Positions 1-5,844 of a stretch of DNA of 11,667 nt are shown here, in pieces; position 1 is the stretch's first letter, and each line of letters opens with the position of its first letter. A program made the translations under genes and the position numbers. Location of the stretch: contig JAEYZV010000495.1 of the NCBI GenBank assembly GCA_023427865.1, positions 1 through 11,667 on the forward strand. The letters run 5' to 3'. The notes below the pieces were generated by a model, which had not been told where the DNA came from, did not search any database, and saw only the letters and a program-made list of their open reading frames with translations. Source of the DNA: Acidobacteriota bacterium. Lineage in GTDB: Bacteria; Acidobacteriota; Vicinamibacteria; Vicinamibacterales; Vicinamibacteraceae.

Positions 1-1
1 T

Positions 2-157
2 CGCCGCGGGGCGGCGCGCGCCGGCCGGCTCATCGCCGTGCACGAGTTCACGACACGGTCGCGCCAGGTGGTGTTCACGCTCGCACAACGACTGTTGCCG
101 CGCGACGCCTCGATCGAGCTCGCTCTCCAGGTCGTTGCGTACGTCGCGCATGCGTGA
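2..157 (+). CDS. C-terminal end of an unidentified gene (5' truncated by window edge)
   Basis: The reading frame starting at base 2 is open to a TGA at 155-157 and gives about 51 residues ending in LALQVVAYVAHA. Most of its codons end in G or C, as in the confirmed genes of this window, so I take it as the real tail of a gene that begins outside the window. The residues suggest amphipathic helices and show no recognisable motif, so no function is assigned. Its stop overlaps a GTG at 154 and lies 14 bases before the preferred ATG of the caspase gene. The two are therefore probably co-transcribed, and this gene may be a further member of the caspase cassette. Confidence 0.6.
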   Translation, partial: RRGAARAGRLIAVHEFTTRSRQVVFTLAQRLLPRDASIELALQVVAYVAHA

Positions 158-171
158 AAGGGAGCGAGGCG

Positions 172-975
172 ATGGCGAAGAAGGCGCTCTGTGTCGGCAT
201 CAACGACTACCCGTACGACGGCTCCGACCTGAAGGGCTGCGTGAACGACGCCAGGGCGTGGGCGCAGGTGTTGCGGGAGCTCCATGGGTTCGAAGACGTC
301 GACTTGCTGCTCGACGCGGAAGCGACCAAGGCCCGGGTGATCGATGGCCTGAAGGCGCTCCTCGCCGGCGCGCGGGCGGGCGACGTGCTCGTGTTCACCA
401 ACGCGTCGCACGGCTCCTACAAGGCCGATACCGACGGCGACGAGGAGGACGAGTACGACGAATGCCTCTGCCCGTACGACGTTGCCGACAACGACATCGT
501 GGACGACGAACTGCGCGAGCTGTTCGGGAACGTCCCCGGGGGGGTGCACCTGGCGGTCGTCCTCGACAACTGCCACTCCGGCACCGCGACGCGAGCGCCG
601 GTCAGCGGCATCGGCGGACTCCGGACGCCGGACGATCGTCGCGTCCGGTTCCTCCATCCATCGCTTCGCGGCGGCAAGGTCCTCGAGAACCCGTGGAAGG
701 CGAGGTCGAACCGACCGATCAGGTACCCCGAGTCGGAGATGAAGGAGGTGCTGCTGGCCGGATGCACCAATCGCGAGTACTCGTATGACGCCAACATCGG
801 GGGGACCTACCACGGCGCGCTGACGTTCCACGCCATCAAGGCGATCCGGGAGGCGCCCGGGGCGCTCACGTACAATCGCCTCCACACGCGCATCACGAGC
901 CTCATCGCCGACTACCCGCAGCACCCCCAGCTCGAGGGGAGCAGCACGAACAAGCGGCGGAAGATCTTCGCGTGA
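172..975 (+). CDS. Caspase-like (peptidase C14, metacaspase-type) protease, free-standing
   Basis: A 267-residue caspase-fold cysteine protease, predicted cytosolic. Seen: an N-terminal strand and loop KALCVGINDYP (4-14), then DLKGCVNDARAW. The catalytic His lies in ASHGS (His80). An acidic stretch YDECLCPYD follows, typical of bacterial metacaspases. The catalytic Cys lies in DNCHSG (Cys134). A p10-like half carries LLAGCTNREYSYD and a closing HPQLEGS...KIF. The catalytic domain looks complete and nothing is fused to it: no EAD, NTPase, WD or transmembrane segment. I chose ATG 172 because GGGAGCGAGG (160-169) precedes it; GTG 154, overlapping the upstream stop, would add six residues. Its stop overlaps the next gene's GTG (GTGA, 972-975), implying translational coupling with an EAD1 membrane protein. 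Family members usually cleave after basic or acidic residues in regulated death or conflict pathways. The target here is unknown. Confidence 0.9.
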   Translation: MAKKALCVGINDYPYDGSDLKGCVNDARAWAQVLRELHGFEDVDLLLDAEATKARVIDGLKALLAGARAGDVLVFTNASHGSYKADTDGDEEDEYDECLCPYDVADNDIVDDELRELFGNVPGGVHLAVVLDNCHSGTATRAPVSGIGGLRTPDDRRVRFLHPSLRGGKVLENPWKARSNRPIRYPESEMKEVLLAGCTNREYSYDANIGGTYHGALTFHAIKAIREAPGALTYNRLHTRITSLIADYPQHPQLEGSSTNKRRKIFA

Positions 976-1904
976 GGCATGGCAGTGGCGAATCGGCCGC
1001 CGCACCGATGGACGAGGACGCACTGGACACGCTCGACGGCCGGCAGAAGCAGGCGCTGCATGCGGCGCTGCTGCGCGCGTTTCCGCGTCAGCCGGCCCTC
1101 GAACGCCTCGTCGAGTTCCATCTCGACACGCGTCTCTCGATCGTGGCTGGTGAGGGTCCGCTCGCCGACGTGGTCTACCGGCTCATCGAATGGGCGGAGG
1201 CACAGGGGCGGGTAGACGCGCTCGTCGCCGGCGCCCGTGAGGTCAACCCGGGCAACCCGCACCTTGCGGAGTTCGAGCGGCTGCTGCGCGAGCCCCGCCC
1301 GGAGCGGCGATCGCCAACGCGACCGCTCGTGCGCGCCGTGACCGGCCAACGCCCCGGCTGCGTCATCGCCATCACGCTGGCCCTCGTGGCCGCGTTGGCC
1401 ATCCCCTTGTGGAAGGCAGCGCGGTTGGGTGGCGGCGCGGGAACAGGCCCGCCGAAGGTGTCCTCGAAGACGAAGGACGTCCCTCGCCCCGCTGAGCCGC
1501 CAGGGCGCCGCGTGGAGGTCGAAGTGCGCTTCACGTGGCGGTCACGCGGCCAGGCGCCCGCCTGCCGGTCCGACGAGCAGTGGCAGCGCGAACTGTTCGC
1601 CGGCGAGTCGATCGGTGACTGGCCCCGCGATGAAGTCGCGTCGCGCGACGTGCAGCTCGTGTCATTGCTCGACGAGGTGCAGATCGAGGCCGCCCAGGTG
1701 TTCATCTCGAGTGGTCGCACGGCCGACGCGGTGGCGACCGGCCAGCCGCGCACGCTCGTCCGGAAGTGGCGTTTTCCGACCGCCGTGACCATGCCGGTCC
1801 GGATGGCCGTCTGCCTCCAGTCGCAATCACGGCCGCCGCAACCCGCGTTGCGCGTCAGCACCTGGACGCACGATGCCGATCGTCAGGTTCCACAGGGAAG
1901 GTGA
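972..1904 (+). CDS. Membrane protein with N-terminal Effector-Associated Domain 1 (EAD1) and periplasmic C-terminal domain
   Basis: 310 residues. Residues about 17-104 match my memory of EAD1, a small helical adaptor domain that pairs effectors with sensors by homotypic contact in bacterial conflict systems. Landmarks are L..RQKQALHAALLRAF, LVEFHLDTRLS, VVYRLIEWAEAQGR and a final NPGNPHLAEF. A basic linker (108-128) leads to one transmembrane helix (about 129-150), then a Pro/Lys-rich spacer. A strand-rich domain (about 180-310) with two cysteines (Cys198, Cys281) could form a disulfide. Positive residues before the helix predict EAD1 inside and the C-domain outside. The C-domain is not recognised. 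The GTG start gives the four-base overlap with the caspase gene and has GGAAG (959-963) before it; ATG 1008 is an alternative that keeps all of EAD1. EAD1 is more often fused to a protease, TIR or NTPase domain, so a membrane-anchored version beside an untagged caspase is unusual. Confidence 0.82.
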   Translation: MRHGSGESAAAPMDEDALDTLDGRQKQALHAALLRAFPRQPALERLVEFHLDTRLSIVAGEGPLADVVYRLIEWAEAQGRVDALVAGAREVNPGNPHLAEFERLLREPRPERRSPTRPLVRAVTGQRPGCVIAITLALVAALAIPLWKAARLGGGAGTGPPKVSSKTKDVPRPAEPPGRRVEVEVRFTWRSRGQAPACRSDEQWQRELFAGESIGDWPRDEVASRDVQLVSLLDEVQIEAAQVFISSGRTADAVATGQPRTLVRKWRFPTAVTMPVRMAVCLQSQSRPPQPALRVSTWTHDADRQVPQGR

Positions 1905-1907
1905 GAC

Positions 1908-2789
1908 ATGAGCAGCCTCCGTCAGCGTCCCGCGTTGCAAGTGCCACGTCCACCGCTCGTGCTTCGGCGTGCGGCGCTCGCCGGTCTCGCCACCCTGTTC
2001 GCGATCGCGGCGTGCGATCGGCCGGCGCCGGCGACGGATGCCGACGACACCGGCGCCATGGCGCCAGAGCCGACGGCCGTGCTGTACGGTCGCGTCGTGC
2101 CCTCCGATCACACGGGTCAGGTGCCTCCGGAATGGGGCGTGCGCGTGAGCGCGGAGTACGAGGACGGCCTCGAGATCACCCCGCGCGACCGTGACAGCAC
2201 GGGTGATCTCTTCGCCTTCAAGGTCGTCCCGGACCGTCGGGTGCGCCTCTACTTCGAGGCGGTGCCGTACCAGGCGTCCACCACGGACTTCATCGACGTG
2301 ACGACCGACCGCAGCTACGCCTATCGGCTGCCGGACGTGGTGATGGACCGCATCCGCTGGTCGATGGCGCTGTTTGCCAGCGGCAACGGCGAGGCGTTCG
2401 CGCGCAACCTCGAGGCTGAGGCGGCCATTGCCGAGAAGACGGGATCGGCGGACATCTTCCGCGCCAACCTCGAGTTCTACCGCAAGGCGTCAGCCAAGTT
2501 TCCCGATTGCAGGCGCAAACTGGAGGAGTTCGAACGGACGCCGCGAGGGGTCGCGCTCACGCGGCGCGCCGAGGCGCGTGGCGTGCCGGTTGCGGTGCTG
2601 AAGTCGCTCGTGATGACGCCAGCCGAGCTCGCCAGCACCGAGCCGGACACGCTGCGCAGGATTGCCACGAACCCGCGCCTCGCCGCCGGCCTGCGCAACG
2701 AGGCGCGTCGCGCGCTCGAGGTGCCACCGCCGACACCGGCGACCCCCGTCGATCGTCAACGGCCTACGGGGCGGAGTACCCCTCGATGA
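1908..2789 (+). CDS. Predicted lipoprotein with beta-sandwich and helical domains, function unknown
   Basis: 293 residues. The N-terminus has basic residues, a hydrophobic stretch (LAGLATLFAIAA) and a lipobox IAAC with Cys36, so it should be exported and lipid-modified. After an Asp/Pro-rich linker, residues about 57-145 are strand-rich (AVLYGRVV..., FAFKVVPDRRVRLYFEAVPY, SYAYRLPDVV) and resemble a carboxypeptidase-regulatory-like or transthyretin-like sandwich. Residues about 150-280 are helical and charged. The tail is Pro/Thr-rich. I do not recognise a named family. The start has AAGGTGAG just upstream and lies three bases after the EAD1 gene stop, so it belongs to the same operon. The last 26 bases overlap the convergent DUF1330 gene. 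By context it could be the envelope-facing partner of the EAD1 membrane protein; this is inference. Confidence 0.72.
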   Translation: MSSLRQRPALQVPRPPLVLRRAALAGLATLFAIAACDRPAPATDADDTGAMAPEPTAVLYGRVVPSDHTGQVPPEWGVRVSAEYEDGLEITPRDRDSTGDLFAFKVVPDRRVRLYFEAVPYQASTTDFIDVTTDRSYAYRLPDVVMDRIRWSMALFASGNGEAFARNLEAEAAIAEKTGSADIFRANLEFYRKASAKFPDCRRKLEEFERTPRGVALTRRAEARGVPVAVLKSLVMTPAELASTEPDTLRRIATNPRLAAGLRNEARRALEVPPPTPATPVDRQRPTGRSTPR

Positions 2790-3060
2790 TGAGCGCCTTG
2801 CCCACCGAGTTGGCGACGCGGATCTTCAGCGCGTCCTGGTAGTCGTCCGAGGCGTACCACTCGCGGGCGGCCTGGACGGAAGGAAACTCGATCACCACGA
2901 GGCGCTCCGGGTTCCAGTCGCCTTCGAGCGGAGTGACCGCGCCGCCGCGGGCGAGGAAACGACCGCCGTGGCGCGCGACGCTCGCCGTGGCGAGGTCACG
3001 GTAGGCGGCGTAGGGTTCGGGGTTCGTGACGCGGACTTCGACGAGGACGTAAGCGGGCAT
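2764..3060 (-). CDS. DUF1330 family small protein
   Basis: 98 residues, the usual size for DUF1330, which folds as a dimeric alpha/beta barrel of the ferredoxin-like type. Seen: YVLVEVRVTNPEPYAAYRDLA at the start, the family signature GGRFLARGG, then GDWNPERLVVIEFPS and AREWYASDDYQ, ending KALIIEGYSAP. The biochemical role of DUF1330 is not established and no catalytic residues can be assigned. The ATG (3060-3058) fits the family N-terminus exactly, although no clear ribosome-binding site precedes it. It lies 67 bases downstream of the SulP gene on the same strand, so it may be read from the same transcript, with a heptad repeat in the gap. Its 3' end overlaps the lipoprotein gene tail to tail by 26 bases. 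Confidence 0.88.
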   Translation of the reverse strand: MPAYVLVEVRVTNPEPYAAYRDLATASVARHGGRFLARGGAVTPLEGDWNPERLVVIEFPSVQAAREWYASDDYQDALKIRVANSVGKALIIEGYSAP

Positions 3061-3072
3061 GGGTTGCTGGGA

Positions 3073-3107
3073 GATTCGGGACTCGGGACTCGGGACTGGG
3101 GATTCGG
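3073..3107. repeat. Tandem seven-base repeat (GAYTCGG x5), also a G-quadruplex pattern
   Basis: Five consecutive heptads read GATTCGG, GACTCGG, GACTCGG, GACTGGG and GATTCGG, with a partial ATCGG following. They fill most of the 67-base gap between the SulP and DUF1330 genes. On the + strand the G runs at 3078-3080, 3085-3087, 3092-3094 and 3098-3101 are spaced by 4, 4 and 3 bases, which satisfies the common G3N1-7 rule for a four-stranded structure. The transcript of the minus-strand genes would carry the C-rich version. Function unknown. Confidence 0.85.
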
Positions 3108-3127
3108 ATCGGAACCCTGGCCTGAAC

Positions 3128-4936
3128 TCAGGAGACCCGTTCGTGTGATTGCTGGCTCCAGATTTCGCGGGAGCGGACGAGCGCGGCCTGCACGCTCCGC
3201 ACGATGTTGTCCTTTCCGATGTGCTCGACGAACTTCGCCTGCCGCAGCATGCGTGCGGGCTGGTCGTGGGCGCCGCAGAGCACGAGATGGCGGCCCGACT
3301 GGTGCAGACGATCGGCAAGCGTCTCGAGCGCGTGCAATCCAGTGGCGTCGATGGCGGTCATGTTCCGGAGGCGGACGATGACGATCGGACGCAGCACGTC
3401 GAGGTCGCGCGTCGCCAGCGTCATCTTGTCGGTGGTACCGAACAGGAACGGCCCGTGGATGCGCAGAATGCTGACATAGCTGGGGACGTCCTGCAGTTGC
3501 AGGCTGTGCTGCTCCCCTTCCCGGATGTACGCCGGCGTCACGATCGAGACCGAGCTCGTTTCCGACACGCGGTACACGTACAGCAGCGCGGCGAGCACCA
3601 TGCCGACCTCGACGGCCACCGTCAGGTCGGCAAACACCGTGAGCGCGAACGTGACGAGCCACACCACGCGGTCGGGCACGCCGAGGCGCACCACACCGGG
3701 GATCTCGAACCACTCGCCCATGTTCCACGCCACGACGAAGAGCACCGCGGCGAGCGTCGCCATCGGGATGTGCTGCGCGAGCGGCGCCATCACGAGCACG
3801 ACGGCGAGCAGCGTGAAGGCATGCACGATGCCCGAGATCGGCGAGATCGCCCCGGCGCGGATGTTCGTCGCCGTTCGCGCGATCGCGCCCGTGACGGGGA
3901 TGCCGCCGACCAGCGGCACCGCGACGTTGGCGACGCCCTGCGCCAGCAGCTCGGCATGCGGGTTGTGCACCTCTCCGGTCATGCGGTCGGCCACCGAGGC
4001 GGAGAGCAGGCTTTCCACGGCGCACAGCAGCGCCACGGTGAGCGCTGCCGGGAACAGCGGCAGGATCAGATCCGCCCGGAACTCGGGGATCACGATCGTC
4101 GGCAGGCCCGACGGGATGCCGCCGAAACGCGAGCCGACGGTTTCGACCACGCCGGGCATCAGCATGCTTGCGAGCGTTCCCAGGACGAGTGCCGCGATGG
4201 CACCGGGCACCCGAGGCACGAGCTTCGGCACGACGAGGATCACGGCGAGCGAAACGGCCGTGAACGCGACTGCCGGCCAATGGGTGGTCGGCAGAGCGTG
4301 CCAGTAGGCCTCCATCCGCTCGAGGAACTCACCTGGGACCGCTGCCATCGTCAGGCCGAGCGCATCACGTATCTGTGTGGAGGCGATGAGCACGGCGATG
4401 CCGTTCGTGAATCCGATGAGGATCGGCCGCGGGATGAAACGGACGGCGGTGCCGAGGCCGGTGAGCGCCAGGATGAGCAGCAGCGCGCCCGCCATCATCG
4501 TCACCATCAGCAGGCCGGACGTGCCGTGCGCCGCGATGATGCCGGCGACGATGACGACGAATGCGCCGGTAGGGCCGCCGATCTGCACGCTGGAGCCGCC
4601 GAGCAGCGACACCAGGAAGCCGCCGACGATGGCCGTGTAGAGGCCCGCTTCGGGAGTGGTGCCGGAGGCGATGCCGAATGCCATCGCGAGCGGCAGGGCG
4701 ACGAGGCCGACGGTGACGCCGGCGATCAGGTCAGAGAGCAGTTGCGGGCGGCCGTAGCCCTGTCGTTCGAACAGCCGTGGCTGCCAGCGGGAGATGTTGA
4801 TCGATGTCTGTTTCGTAGGAGAAACCTCCGCGACAAGCGTATCAGGTCGGCCGGCAGGACGCGGGGATGTCCTGCGCGTCCGCCGTGGGCGGGAGACCGT
4901 CCGCCCTGCAGGACCGAGGTGACGGGCGCGTACCAC
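3128..4936 (-). CDS. SulP/SLC26 family inorganic anion transporter with C-terminal STAS domain
   Basis: An inner-membrane anion transporter of the SulP family. With the GTG start used here it has 602 residues. The membrane core (about 65-470) opens with DLIAGVTVGLVALPLAMAFGIASG, followed by GLYTAIVGGF and the diagnostic QIGGPTGAF, with many hydrophobic helices after. A STAS domain (about 483-595) carries NMTAIDATGLHALE. SulP members move sulfate, bicarbonate or C4-dicarboxylates, often with H+ or Na+; the sequence does not tell which. The start is uncertain. In-frame canonical starts are GTG 4936 and ATG 4975, both giving an Arg/Pro-rich extension unlike the family. The best ribosome-binding site, GGAGG (4829-4825), sits eight bases before an in-frame ACG (4816-4814), which would give the typical length of 562. 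The gene is divergent from sdhC. Confidence 0.92.
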   Translation of the reverse strand: MVRARHLGPAGRTVSRPRRTRRTSPRPAGRPDTLVAEVSPTKQTSINISRWQPRLFERQGYGRPQLLSDLIAGVTVGLVALPLAMAFGIASGTTPEAGLYTAIVGGFLVSLLGGSSVQIGGPTGAFVVIVAGIIAAHGTSGLLMVTMMAGALLLILALTGLGTAVRFIPRPILIGFTNGIAVLIASTQIRDALGLTMAAVPGEFLERMEAYWHALPTTHWPAVAFTAVSLAVILVVPKLVPRVPGAIAALVLGTLASMLMPGVVETVGSRFGGIPSGLPTIVIPEFRADLILPLFPAALTVALLCAVESLLSASVADRMTGEVHNPHAELLAQGVANVAVPLVGGIPVTGAIARTATNIRAGAISPISGIVHAFTLLAVVLVMAPLAQHIPMATLAAVLFVVAWNMGEWFEIPGVVRLGVPDRVVWLVTFALTVFADLTVAVEVGMVLAALLYVYRVSETSSVSIVTPAYIREGEQHSLQLQDVPSYVSILRIHGPFLFGTTDKMTLATRDLDVLRPIVIVRLRNMTAIDATGLHALETLADRLHQSGRHLVLCGAHDQPARMLRQAKFVEHIGKDNIVRSVQAALVRSREIWSQQSHERVS

Positions 4937-4969
4937 AGCGCCCTGCCCGCGTCGGGACGAGGCGATGGT

Positions 4970-4999
4970 TTGCATCGGCTTGCGGACTCCGCATATGGT
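4970..4999 (+). promoter_or_regulatory. Candidate promoter for the sdhCAB operon
   Basis: TTGCAT (4970-4975) and TATGGT (4994-4999) are separated by 18 bases, and the -10 element keeps the key T-A-T...T pattern. The start of transcription would fall near 5006, leaving a leader of about 35 bases that contains the GGAGG of sdhC (5028-5032). The -35 match is only partial (TTG). The elements overlap the upstream ATG option of the divergent transporter gene. Prediction by eye only. Confidence 0.35.
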
Positions 5000-5040
5000 G
5001 TGGGCACACAGCACAACCGCACGACTCGGAGGCGTCCTGC

Positions 5041-5844
5041 ATGCAGGTCATTCCGGCGATTGGTGTTCGGCGCGGGTTCGGGCAGACGAGGCGACGCGAC
5101 GCATGGTGGGCCGCGCCGCTCGTCGTGTTCCTCGTGCTCTCGACCTTCGTCGTCTACGCGACGTGGGCGGCGTTCCAGGACGCGCACTATACGTTCGGGC
5201 CGTACCTGTCGCCGTTCTATTCGCCGGAGATCTACGGCGCGTCGCCACACAGCTGGTTCGGGCCCAGGCCGGATTGGTGGCCCCGGCTGCTGCCGTTCTC
5301 GCCGGCGCTGATCATCCTGCCGTTCCCGGGGCTCTTCCGGCTCACCTGCTACTACTACCGCGGCGCGTACTACAAGGCGTTCTGGGCCGACCCGCCCGCC
5401 TGCGCCGTTGGTGAACCGCGCACGCGCTACCGCGGCGAGCATTCCTTTCCACTGATTCTGCAGAACGCCCACCGCTTCTTCATGTGGGTGGCCATCGTCT
5501 TCATCGCGTTCCTGACCTACGACGTGTGGCTGGCCATGTGGTTCACCGATCCCGCGACCGGACGGCAGGCGTTCGGCATCGGCGTCGGCACGGTGATCCT
5601 CGCCGTCAACGTCGTGCTGCTCGCGTGCTACACGTGGGGGTGCCACGTGCTGCGGCACGTCGTCGGAGGGCGACTCGACGAGGTCTCGAAGCGGCCCGCC
5701 TGCGATTTCGCGTATGCATGCGTCACGGGCCTCAACGGCCGCCACCAGCTCTTTGCGTGGTGCAGCCTGGTGTCGGTGATGGCCGCCGACCTCTACGTGC
5801 GGCTCTGCTCGATGGGCGTCCTCACGGACGTGAGGCTCTTCTGA
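5041..5844 (+). CDS. sdhC: Succinate dehydrogenase membrane anchor subunit (SdhC, long five-helix type)
   Basis: 267 residues, membrane subunit of succinate:quinone oxidoreductase. Hydrophobic segments at about 24-43, 82-104, 140-165, 177-200 and 235-257 give five predicted helices, so one protein replaces separate SdhC and SdhD. The N-terminal pattern TWAAFQDAHY...PYLSPFYSPE and the later LTCYYYRGAYYKAFW, QNAHRFFMW and CYTWGCHVLRH resemble the membrane subunit of mycobacterial Sdh1 (Rv0249c type), where a membrane-embedded Rieske-type [2Fe-2S] cluster has been reported. Cys and His are plentiful here (Cys103, His144, Cys196, Cys201, His202, His205, His235), but I cannot say which bind a cluster or haem. 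ATG 5041 has GGAGG eight bases upstream. Its TGA overlaps the sdhA ATG by one base (TGATG), so the genes are translationally coupled. The C-A-B order also matches the Sdh1 operon. Confidence 0.88.
   Translation: MQVIPAIGVRRGFGQTRRRDAWWAAPLVVFLVLSTFVVYATWAAFQDAHYTFGPYLSPFYSPEIYGASPHSWFGPRPDWWPRLLPFSPALIILPFPGLFRLTCYYYRGAYYKAFWADPPACAVGEPRTRYRGEHSFPLILQNAHRFFMWVAIVFIAFLTYDVWLAMWFTDPATGRQAFGIGVGTVILAVNVVLLACYTWGCHVLRHVVGGRLDEVSKRPACDFAYACVTGLNGRHQLFAWCSLVSVMAADLYVRLCSMGVLTDVRLF

Noticed and set aside
154..1904. Caspase and EAD1 genes as one fusion broken by a frameshift
   Set aside because: The caspase domain ends normally (HPQLEGS...KIF), the four-base GTGA overlap is a standard coupling arrangement, and the second gene has its own transmembrane architecture. 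Fused homologues would reopen the question.
3073..3107. A CRISPR array
   Set aside because: The units are seven bases with no spacers, and no cas gene is nearby.
3149..5311. A 720-codon open frame on the + strand opposite the SulP gene
   Set aside because: It is antisense to a clear SulP protein, is extremely rich in Arg, His and Asp, and shows no domain. High GC leaves opposite frames open.
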